Under the pieces are notes generated by a model. It was not told the origin of the DNA. It made no database searches and saw only the letters and a list, made by a program, of their open reading frames with translations. Shown piece after piece: positions 1 through 5,884 of a stretch of 9,483 nucleotides of DNA (position 1 is the first letter of the stretch; each line of letters starts with the position of its first letter). The stretch is from an uncultured Clostridia bacterium. GTDB lineage: Bacteria > Bacillota > Clostridia > Christensenellales > Aristaeellaceae. A program made the translations under genes and the position numbers. The stretch spans positions 1-9,483 of the forward strand of contig CAKTXP010000088.1 of assembly GCA_934631055.1 (NCBI GenBank), given 5' to 3'.

Positions 1-755
1 AGCGGCTGGCGCAGCAGCATGGCCGCGGCAACCACCGCGCCGCCGATGAACATCGATCCGGTATCGCCCATGAACATCTGCGCCGGATAGGCGTTGCGGG
101 AAAGGAACGCCATGCACGCGCCGCACATCGCCGCGCATCCCACGCCCAGGCTTCCCAGCGAAGCCGCGCCGCACAGCACCGCCAGGGTCGCAAAATCGAC
201 CATCGACACGCTCGTCAGCAGTCCGTCCAGACCGTCAAGCAGGTTAGCGCTGTTGGTCGTACCGACGATGATGAACATCATAATCGGAATATACCAGATG
301 CCCAGATCCCATTCCATGCGCAGGAACGGCACCTTGATAACGTGACCGACCTGCGGATGGAAATAGCAGTAGCAGGAGAACGCCAGCGCCAGCAGCGTCT
401 GGAAGATCATCTTCTGCTTGGGCGTCAATCCGCCGTTCTTGCCGCGGCGGATCTTGGTCATATCGTCCACAAAGCCGATGCACAGGTTGCCCAGCGCCAT
501 GAGCAGCATCGCCAGCAGCATGTTCTGCCACAGAGGCTGGCTGTAATCGTTCATGATCAGCGAGGCAGCAATCGCCGCGCCCGCGATGACAAGACCGCCC
601 ATTGTCGGCGTACCCTGCTTCTTCTTATGTGCTTCCGGCGCAAGCTCGTAGATGTTCTGACCGAACTTGAGCTTGTGCAGCACCGGCAGCATCAGTTTAC
701 CCAGCACGATGCCGACGGCAAACGCAATCAACAGGGTAATCATCATCCTTTGCAT
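1..755 (-). CDS. mraY: Phospho-N-acetylmuramoyl-pentapeptide transferase MraY (5' part, cut by window edge)
   Basis: MraY is the integral membrane enzyme that transfers phospho-MurNAc-pentapeptide from UDP to undecaprenyl phosphate, making lipid I. The gene begins with ATG at 755 (MQRMMITLLI) and 251 codons are visible. The family is about 320 residues, so roughly the last fifth, including the usual HHH-containing loop, lies outside the window. Family signatures are clear: the aspartate pair in GFVDDMTK (D97, D98), NLLDGLDGL (171-179) and MFMGDTGS (228-234), whose Asp231 should be the third catalytic acid. Long hydrophobic stretches separated by short loops fit a polytopic protein. GGAGG sits 10 nt before the ATG, inside the last codons of murE, and the murE stop is 5 bp from the start, so translation is probably coupled. 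In-frame ATGs at 746 and 743 are less likely starts. The identification is firm; the exact start is fairly sure. Confidence 0.95.
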   Translation of the reverse strand, partial: MQRMMITLLIAFAVGIVLGKLMLPVLHKLKFGQNIYELAPEAHKKKQGTPTMGGLVIAGAAIAASLIMNDYSQPLWQNMLLAMLLMALGNLCIGFVDDMTKIRRGKNGGLTPKQKMIFQTLLALAFSCYCYFHPQVGHVIKVPFLRMEWDLGIWYIPIMMFIIVGTTNSANLLDGLDGLLTSVSMVDFATLAVLCGAASLGSLGVGCAAMCGACMAFLSRNAYPAQMFMGDTGSMFIGGAVVAAAMLLRQP

Positions 756-760
756 GATCC

Positions 761-2245
761 TCAATCCTCCGATTTATTCGCGCAGTTTTCCTTGGCAATC
801 TCTTCCAGCAGCTCGGCAACGATGACCTTTTCGTCAAACGGATGCTTCACACCGCCGATATCCTGATACGTCTCGTGTCCTTTGCCTGCCAGAACGACGA
901 TATCGCCGCTGACCGCCATCTCCATCGCCTGACGGATGGCGTCGCGGCGGTTCTCGATGACCTCATATTTCGCGCCCGTGGGCTTGATTCCTGCTTCAAT
1001 CGCCGCAAGGATCGCCATCGGATTCTCTCTGCGCGGGTTATCGCTGGTCAAAATGGCATAATCCGCCAGCCTGCCTGCGATTTCGCCCATCATCGGGCGC
1101 TTGCCCTTGTCGCGGTCGCCGCCGCATCCAAAGACCAGGATAATGCGTCCGCGGCAGAATTCGCGCACCGTGCGCAGGATGTTCTCCAGCGCATCCGGAG
1201 AATGGCTGTAATCCAGGATCATGCGATACGGCGTCTGCGTCCTGAGCATCTCCACGCGCCCCGGCACGCTGACGACCGCTTCCAGACCCTTTTTGATATC
1301 CTCCAGCTGTACGCCGAGGATGAGCGCGCATGCCGCGGCAGCCAGCGCGTTATACACGTTGAACATGCCGGTCAGCAGCAGATGGATGCGCTCGGCGTGC
1401 AGGTTGCGCAGGCTGATGGTAAAGGAAACGCCCGTTTCCGTGATCTCGATATCCCGCGCGAACAGATCCGCCTTGCCGCTGATGCCATAGGTCAAAAGCG
1501 GGCAGGTCAGGCTCTCGCAGACCGCCTGCGCCGTTTCCTCATCGACGTTGACCGCCGCGTTGCGCGTCATGCCGGTCGAGAAGAGCAGCTTCTTCGCCGC
1601 GAAATAATTGTCCATCGTGCCGAAGAAATCCAGATGATCCTGCGACAGATTGGTATACGCCGCCGCTTCAAAGACCACGCCGACCAGCTTGCGCAGATAC
1701 AGCGCATGCGCGGAGACCTCCATGCAGACGACTTCCACGCCCGCATCCGCCATGATGCGCAGGATCTCAAACATTTCGATCGGGTCGGGCGTCGTCAGAT
1801 GGCTGGGCAGCTTGGTCTTTCCGGCGATGCAGCCGGTCGTGCCGATGATGCCGCAGCGCATGCCTGCGCTCTCGATGATGCTCTTGAACAGATAGGTCGT
1901 GGTCGTCTTGCCCTTCGTACCGGTGACGCCGACGAGCTTCATCCGCCGTTCGGGATGCCCGTTGAACGCGCTGGCGATGCGCGTCATCGCGGCGCGGACA
2001 TCGGTCACGACCACCTGCGGGCAGTCGATATCCAGCTTACGCTCCACGACCAGCGCGCAGCAGCCGTTCGCCACCGCCTGCGGCGCAAAATCATGCGCAT
2101 CGACCTGACCGCCGCGGATACAGAAGAACAGACCTCGGTCGCATTTTGTGCGCGAATCCGCCGTCAATGCCCGTATCTCCGTCTGCGCACTGCCTGTAAG
2201 CTCAACCAGCTCCGGCATGCCTTCCGTTAATTGTTCAAGGTTCAT
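761..2245 (-). CDS. murE: UDP-N-acetylmuramoyl-L-alanyl-D-glutamate--2,6-diaminopimelate ligase MurE
   Basis: This cytoplasmic Mur ligase adds the third stem-peptide residue to UDP-MurNAc-L-Ala-D-Glu using ATP. Residue numbers here count from the ATG at 2251; subtract 2 for the preferred start at 2245. Visible are the P-loop GTKGKTTT (111-118), the substrate-binding TTPD (153-156), EVSAHAL (178-184), AAKK with the lysine usually carbamylated (K220), DYSHSPDAL (347-355), GCGGDRDKGKRP (375-386), DNPRRE (404-409) and GKGHE (456-460). The DNPR motif is the known marker for meso-diaminopimelate rather than lysine. Length (494 aa) is normal. I chose ATG 2245 (MNLEQLTEGM) because GGAGG lies 7 nt upstream of it; the ATG at 2251 would be only 1 nt from the same site. 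It sits between the PBP gene and mraY. murF does not follow, so the D-Ala-D-Ala ligase must be encoded elsewhere. Confidence 0.97.
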   Translation of the reverse strand: MNLEQLTEGMPELVELTGSAQTEIRALTADSRTKCDRGLFFCIRGGQVDAHDFAPQAVANGCCALVVERKLDIDCPQVVVTDVRAAMTRIASAFNGHPERRMKLVGVTGTKGKTTTTYLFKSIIESAGMRCGIIGTTGCIAGKTKLPSHLTTPDPIEMFEILRIMADAGVEVVCMEVSAHALYLRKLVGVVFEAAAYTNLSQDHLDFFGTMDNYFAAKKLLFSTGMTRNAAVNVDEETAQAVCESLTCPLLTYGISGKADLFARDIEITETGVSFTISLRNLHAERIHLLLTGMFNVYNALAAAACALILGVQLEDIKKGLEAVVSVPGRVEMLRTQTPYRMILDYSHSPDALENILRTVREFCRGRIILVFGCGGDRDKGKRPMMGEIAGRLADYAILTSDNPRRENPMAILAAIEAGIKPTGAKYEVIENRRDAIRQAMEMAVSGDIVVLAGKGHETYQDIGGVKHPFDEKVIVAELLEEIAKENCANKSED

Positions 2246-2252
2246 CGTCATT

Positions 2253-2257
2253 CCTCC
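2253..2257 (-). promoter_or_regulatory. Ribosome binding site deciding the murE start
   Basis: GGAGG on the minus strand. It is 1 nt from the ATG at 2251 but 7 nt from the ATG at 2245, which favours the second, giving a protein beginning MNLEQLTEGM. Confidence 0.8.
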
Positions 2258-2276
2258 AATGTTGTGGTTGTGCTTT

Positions 2277-2308
2277 GCGCCGCACGGCGCTATCGTGCCT
2301 TACGGCAC
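2277..2308 (-). repeat. Two tandem perfect stem-loops at the PBP/murE junction
   Basis: Read on the minus strand, GTGCC-GTAA-GGCAC (2308 to 2295) is followed after 4 nt by GCGCC-GTGC-GGCGC (2290 to 2277). Each has a perfect 5-bp GC-rich stem and a four-base loop, and the first loop (GUAA) belongs to the stable GNRA class. The TAA stop codon of the PBP gene (2302-2300) lies in that loop. No T-run follows, so this is not a standard intrinsic terminator. A GCAC/GTGC pairing across the two units is also possible, so the folds could compete. Possible roles are mRNA stabilisation, processing or partial attenuation before murE; none is shown. Confidence 0.6.
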
Positions 2309-4423
2309 TTCAAACGTCACCAGTACCTGTGTGCCTGCCGGGGCGTATGCGCCCCCTGCCGGGCTTTGTCTGGTCGCAAGGCCGTCGCCCTGCGCGTTCA
2401 TTTCAAATCCATTCCTTCTCAACGTCTGAGCGCATTCCCTCATGCCCATGCCGATAACCTCCGGCACGCGGGCATAATCCTGAGCGCTCGGCGCTTCATC
2501 CCCTATAACGTAAAGCATGGCGCAGAATCCTTCCTGTATATCCGTCCCCGCGGGCGGGAGTTGTCCGGTCACGATCGGGTTTTCGCCGTCGGTCACAGCG
2601 TCTATGCCCAACTCACGGAGGATCGCTTTTGCGTCGCGCACGTCCATGCCCGTCACATCCGGCATGGTCACATGCTTCGCTTCCGCGCTGCCGTCCGTCC
2701 TGGCGACGCCCAGCAGCGGCAGGATCTCGCTGAAGATCTGCGCGGCAAACGGCGCGGCGGTCGTTCCGCCGTAATCCGGCTTGACCTGCGCTTCGTTGAC
2801 CGTGACCAGCAGCGCGACCTTCGGGTTTTCCGCCGGCGCGAAACCGACGAAAGAGCCGATGTGCAGATTGGCTTCGATCCGTCCGTTTTTGTATATCTGT
2901 GCTGTGCCGGTCTTTCCGCCGACCGACCAGCCGCTGACTTTCGCGTTCTTGCCGCCCCCGTTCTCCACAACGCCATACAGCAGCTTGCGCATGGTCGCGC
3001 TGGTCGCCGCGGAAATGGGCGTGGACACCACAGTCGGGCTGGTTTTCGAGAGAACAGCGCCTTCGCTGTCCTCAATCGCCTCCACCAGATAGGGCTTCAT
3101 CAGCCGCCCGCCGTTGACCACCGCGCACGCCGCTGTGATCATCTGGATCGGCGTGACCGCGACGCTCTGACCGAAACCGATACGCGCCAGATCCACATTC
3201 TTCACGCGGCTCTGCCCGATCAGTATGCCCGAAGCTTCGCCGTATAAGTCGATCCCCGTCCGGCTTCCGAGCCCAAAGGCATGCAGGTATTGATAAAATC
3301 GTTCGCTTCCAAGCCTGAGCGCGATCTGCGTAAAGACCGGATTGCAGGAATTCTCCAGCGCGCGCGCCATGGTTTCCGCCCCATGCGGCGCGCCCCAGCA
3401 CCGTACCGTGCTGCCGTCCACCGTGATCTTTCCCGAACAGTAGAATCCTTCCTGCGGATTCGTTGCGCCGCAGTCGATTGCTGCCGCGGCAGTCAGCATC
3501 TTGAATGTCGAGCCCGGCTCGTAAACGTCGCTGAGTACGGTCAGGCGCATCAGCTCGTTGAGCTTTTCCAGATCGTCGCGCGGCGGGTCCTGCGGGTCGT
3601 ACGTCGGATACATCGCCATCGCAAGCACCGCGCCCGTATTGACATCCATCGCAATCGCCTGCACGCTTACCGCTTCGTTCACCTGTGCGCATTCGCGCAC
3701 GGCGCGCTCGACCGCCGCCTGAACGTCTCTGTCGATCGTCAGCCGCAGCGTATTCCCCTGCTCGGCAGGAATATAGAGCGTAACGCCGTCCGGAAGCGTC
3801 CGCGCACGCGCGTCCACCTCCGTCACGATCTTGCCCGGTTTTCCGGCTAAAACGTCGTCATATTTCAGCTCAAGCCCGCTCTGCCCCTCGCCGTCCACGT
3901 TGCATAGCCCCAGCACCTGCGCAAGGAGGATACCCATAGGATACCATCTACTCGCGTCTTCGTCAAATGTTATTCCGATTAAAGCGTCAGAATCCGGGTT
4001 TTCGGCGTCCTGACGGATGGCGCGGAGCCGATCCGCGTCCTCGCGGGAGACCTGCCGGGCGAGCGTAACGGACGCGGCTTTGCTTCCCGAAAGCCTGGAA
4101 ACCGTTCTTTCCGCGCTCAATCCCAACTCGCGTTCCAGCACATCCGCCAGCGCCTGCACGTCCTTCACGTCCCGCGGTCTTGCCGTCAGGATAAAGCTCG
4201 TGACCGACTGCGCCAGCAGTTTTCCGTTGGTATCGACGATATCTCCTCTTCTTGCCGCAACGACGCCGCTCCGCGTCCATTGGCTCACGCCGCGCGCCGT
4301 CAGCTCTTTCTGCCGAAAAATCTGTAAATCGACAAGCCGCGCGCAAACGCAAAGAAAGAGGAGAAAGAAAACGCCCATCAGCAAAACCAGCCGCTTTCGT
4401 ACGGTGGCTCCCGGTGAACGCAA
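2300..4423 (-). CDS. spoVD: Class B penicillin-binding protein with two PASTA domains (SpoVD/PBP2B type transpeptidase)
   Basis: This is a membrane-anchored DD-transpeptidase that cross-links peptidoglycan at the division or spore septum. The 707-residue protein has a basic N-terminus and one membrane segment (about 11-29), a dimerisation region (about 55-220), the transpeptidase domain with STFK (305-308, Ser305 nucleophile), SCN (359-361) and KTG (504-506), then two PASTA domains (about 586-639 and 651-704). In Bacillus subtilis two PASTA domains are typical of PBP2B and one of SpoVD, so the symbol is a convenience: here a single gene occupies the place of both. The start is TTG at 4423, with GGAG 11 nt upstream. 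The first in-frame ATG (residue 16) would remove the charged anchor and cut into the membrane segment, so it is less likely. The FtsL-like gene ends 6 bp upstream in the same frame, its TGA two codons before this TTG. Confidence 0.93.
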   Translation of the reverse strand: MRSPGATVRKRLVLLMGVFFLLFLCVCARLVDLQIFRQKELTARGVSQWTRSGVVAARRGDIVDTNGKLLAQSVTSFILTARPRDVKDVQALADVLERELGLSAERTVSRLSGSKAASVTLARQVSREDADRLRAIRQDAENPDSDALIGITFDEDASRWYPMGILLAQVLGLCNVDGEGQSGLELKYDDVLAGKPGKIVTEVDARARTLPDGVTLYIPAEQGNTLRLTIDRDVQAAVERAVRECAQVNEAVSVQAIAMDVNTGAVLAMAMYPTYDPQDPPRDDLEKLNELMRLTVLSDVYEPGSTFKMLTAAAAIDCGATNPQEGFYCSGKITVDGSTVRCWGAPHGAETMARALENSCNPVFTQIALRLGSERFYQYLHAFGLGSRTGIDLYGEASGILIGQSRVKNVDLARIGFGQSVAVTPIQMITAACAVVNGGRLMKPYLVEAIEDSEGAVLSKTSPTVVSTPISAATSATMRKLLYGVVENGGGKNAKVSGWSVGGKTGTAQIYKNGRIEANLHIGSFVGFAPAENPKVALLVTVNEAQVKPDYGGTTAAPFAAQIFSEILPLLGVARTDGSAEAKHVTMPDVTGMDVRDAKAILRELGIDAVTDGENPIVTGQLPPAGTDIQEGFCAMLYVIGDEAPSAQDYARVPEVIGMGMRECAQTLRRNGFEMNAQGDGLATRQSPAGGAYAPAGTQVLVTFEVP

Positions 4424-4429
4424 GCCCTC

Positions 4430-5125
4430 TCACTCTCCAATATGAAATACGTTGAGCAGCCCCAGCAGGAAATCCAGGATATCCATATGGGTCTGACCGG
4501 CTTCCTGTGCCCCCTCCTGCGCCTGCTTTTCCGGCGCCTGAATGTAGATCGTCTCGGTCTGCGCGCGCTCGCGGCGCAGCATGCCCAGCTCGTTCTGCGC
4601 CAGATTGCGGATTCGTTCACCGTTTTCCGCGATCTCCAGCTGCTGGCTGAGCTTTTCGTTTTCTTTTTGCAGGCTGAGCGTCCTGTCCTGATAGCTCTGA
4701 ATATCGCGCTGAACGTTGACGCCGGAGACCATCTTCTGCCCCCAGACCGCCGTCATCGTCAGCATCATCGCAAAAAGCACGATGCAGGCGGCGACGCCCT
4801 TGCGATCCCTCTGCGCTTCCAGCAGCAGCTTATCAATAAAACCGAGCTGGCGTTTGCTCTTTTTCGGCGGCACGCGGCGCGTTGTCTTGACCTCCGCCTC
4901 CCTGCGCGTCGGTTCCGACTCGAAAACGGGCGTAGGCGTATCGCGCCACGGGCGCTCGGTGCGGTATCCGGCTTTGTTCATGTCGCGCAGGTTGTCCCTC
5001 GCGGAACCGGCAGGATCAGAAGCGATATACAGCTGCGCATCCCGCTCTTCCTTTTTTTCTTTCGCATAACCGGCGGAAACATATCTGCCGCGGTTTGAAC
5101 GCGCATTTTTTGTGCTTGTCATCAT
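4430..5125 (-). CDS. ftsL: FtsL/DivIC-like septum formation initiator protein
   Basis: This is a bitopic division protein of the FtsL/DivIC class, expected to sit at the septum with the neighbouring PBP. With the ATG at 5125 it has 231 residues: a long basic and charged N-terminal region predicted cytoplasmic and disordered (about 1-108), one membrane segment (about 110-129, GVAACIVLFA onward), a coiled coil (about 137-167) and the family signature ERIRNLAQNELGM (170-182). It ends in a short hydrophobic, helix-prone tail (about 214-231). Typical FtsL proteins are roughly 90-130 residues, so the extra length lies in the N-terminal extension and the tail. The start was chosen because AAAGGCGG (5142-5135) is 9 nt upstream; a TTG at 5149 has no better site. 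Assignment to FtsL rather than DivIC rests on position just upstream of the class B PBP, since sequence conservation is low. Confidence 0.82.
   Translation of the reverse strand: MMTSTKNARSNRGRYVSAGYAKEKKEERDAQLYIASDPAGSARDNLRDMNKAGYRTERPWRDTPTPVFESEPTRREAEVKTTRRVPPKKSKRQLGFIDKLLLEAQRDRKGVAACIVLFAMMLTMTAVWGQKMVSGVNVQRDIQSYQDRTLSLQKENEKLSQQLEIAENGERIRNLAQNELGMLRRERAQTETIYIQAPEKQAQEGAQEAGQTHMDILDFLLGLLNVFHIGE
4435..4438 (-). promoter_or_regulatory. Ribosome binding site for the TTG-started PBP gene
   Basis: GGAG within the last codons of the FtsL-like gene, 11 nt before the TTG at 4423. A GAGG (4429-4426) is only 2 nt away and too close. The weak, distant site and TTG codon suggest translation depends on ribosomes terminating at the upstream TGA. 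Confidence 0.45.
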
Positions 5126-5147
5126 TCTATTCACCCGCCTTTCCGTC

Positions 5148-5193
5148 AAGAACCTGATCGTTCTTCAAGAGTATCTATGCCCGCGACGCGCGG
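5148..5193 (-). repeat. Two small hairpins in the mraZ to ftsL gap
   Basis: Immediately after the mraZ stop is CCGCG-CGT-CGCGG (5193 to 5181), a perfect 5-bp stem. Fifteen nucleotides later is AAGAAC-GATCAG-GTTCTT (5165 to 5148), a perfect 6-bp stem. Neither is followed by a T-run, so termination is unlikely. They occupy the place where rsmH normally sits and could mark an mRNA processing or stability element; chance is also possible for stems this short. Confidence 0.4.
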
Positions 5194-5646
5194 TTAAGAA
5201 GGATATTTCTCGTAAACATAATCGACCAGAGAATCGAAGTCCTCCTCGGTCTGCTCTTCCATCTTCGCATAGACTTCCGCATCCCAGATCTCGATATAAT
5301 GATTCAGTCCGACGAAGACAATATCCCTCGTCAGACCGATCTTTGCGCGGAGCTTTGCCGGAATAAGAACGCGCCCCTGCGCATCCATGCTGTTTCCTGA
5401 AAAAGAGACGCTCATCAGATAGCGCTCATATTGTAAACCGATCTTATCCATCGGATTGATATGTGAAAGCCGTTCGAGCTGCTGCTCCCAGACGTCGTGG
5501 GGATAGATGGCGACAGCCGTCTTTGTCGGGTTGATGGTCAGGGTAAAATCCTCTCCCAAAGCTTCTCTGAAAGAGGCGGGGATGATGGCGCGCCCTTTGC
5601 CGTCAAGCGAGTGGTCAAACGAACCGGAAAACGCCAAATGAGCCAT
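5194..5646 (-). CDS. mraZ: Division/cell-wall cluster transcriptional regulator MraZ
   Basis: MraZ is the conserved first gene of dcw clusters. It is a DNA-binding protein that forms ring-like oligomers and represses its own operon in the species studied. The 150-residue product carries the two expected SpoVT/AbrB-type half-domains, with GKGRAIIPASFRE (16-28) and AQGRVLIPAKLR (89-100) as the paired signatures. Length is normal for the family. The start at ATG 5646 (MAHLAFSGSF) has GGAGG 10 nt upstream, whereas an ATG at 5655 would be 1 nt from it. The next gene is the FtsL-like gene after 68 bp, without the rsmH gene that usually follows. Box-like repeats just upstream fit autoregulation. Confidence 0.95.
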   Translation of the reverse strand: MAHLAFSGSFDHSLDGKGRAIIPASFREALGEDFTLTINPTKTAVAIYPHDVWEQQLERLSHINPMDKIGLQYERYLMSVSFSGNSMDAQGRVLIPAKLRAKIGLTRDIVFVGLNHYIEIWDAEVYAKMEEQTEEDFDSLVDYVYEKYPS

Positions 5647-5656
5647 GCTGCACATC

Positions 5657-5661
5657 CCTCC
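5657..5661 (-). promoter_or_regulatory. Ribosome binding site deciding the mraZ start
   Basis: GGAGG on the minus strand, 10 nt before the ATG at 5646 and 1 nt before the ATG at 5655. This supports the shorter product beginning MAHLAFSG. Confidence 0.7.
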
Positions 5662-5722
5662 TTCCCCAATTCAACCACTTTACACCCTTTCCTAGATACT
5701 TTACACCATTTTCCTCCACTTT
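5662..5722 (-). promoter_or_regulatory. Putative MraZ operator: array of AAAGTGG-like boxes
   Basis: On the minus strand six AT-led, G-rich units follow one another: AAAGTGGAGG (5722), AAAATGGTGT (5712), AAAGTATCTA (5702), AAAGGGTGT (5690), AAAGTGGTTG (5681) and AATTGGGGAA (5671). Spacings are 10, 10, 12, 9 and 10 bp. The 10-mer GGTGTAAAGT occurs twice exactly, 21 bp apart. MraZ proteins are known to bind short direct repeats of TGGG or AAAGTGK type at about 10-bp spacing upstream of mraZ, so position and pattern fit. The last unit abuts the mraZ ribosome binding site. Confidence 0.75.
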
Positions 5723-5726
5723 TCAA
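5698..5726 (-). promoter_or_regulatory. Candidate sigma-A promoter of the mraZ/dcw operon
   Basis: TTGAAA (5726-5721), a 17-bp spacer and TAAAGT (5703-5698) on the minus strand. The -35 is good and the -10 moderate (4 of 6). It lies inside the MraZ box array, so MraZ binding would block polymerase. No better pair was seen between here and recD2. Confidence 0.45.
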
Positions 5727-5762
5727 GCTCTGGTCGATGAAGAATTTGCTAAATCGTCAAAA

Positions 5763-5794
5763 AGTGTGTAACAATTGCGTAACAAAGGCACACT
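5763..5794. repeat. Inverted repeat AGTGTG/CACACT enclosing GTAACA direct repeats
   Basis: AGTGTG (5763-5768) and CACACT (5789-5794) are perfect inverted arms around a 20-bp core. Overlapping that core is the direct repeat GTAACA at 5768 and 5779, one helical turn (11 bp) apart. It lies midway between the divergent mraZ and recD2 genes. It could be an operator for an unknown regulator; I do not recognise the motif. Confidence 0.3.
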
Positions 5795-5846
5795 GCTGTC
5801 ATATATGCTCTGACGCGTCCCCCTTTTCTTTTGGCTTCAACGCGTG

Positions 5847-5852
5847 TATAAT
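5847..5852 (+). promoter_or_regulatory. Probable -10 box of recD2
   Basis: A perfect TATAAT 32 bp before the recD2 ATG, preceded directly by GTG. At 17 bp upstream only a poor -35 (TTTTCT, 5824-5829) is present, so the promoter is either weak or uses another contact. No LexA-type box was seen near it. Confidence 0.5.
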
Positions 5853-5884
5853 AAGTTCATTGTACATAGGGAGGATACGCTGTT

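Noticed and set aside
2277..2308. Intrinsic terminator between the PBP gene and murE
   Set aside because: The stems are GC-rich but no T-run follows on the minus strand, and the downstream gene belongs to the same pathway and operon.
842..3247. Long plus-strand ORFs opposite murE and the PBP gene (842-2230 and 2231-3247)
   Set aside because: They are antisense to genes with clear catalytic motifs, have Arg/His/Asp-rich composition typical of a GC-rich shadow frame, and lack any recognisable domain.
5755..5760. TTGACG as the -35 box of mraZ
   Set aside because: A good -35 match, but nothing like TATAAT lies 16-18 bp downstream on the minus strand; the TTGAAA/TAAAGT pair is better.
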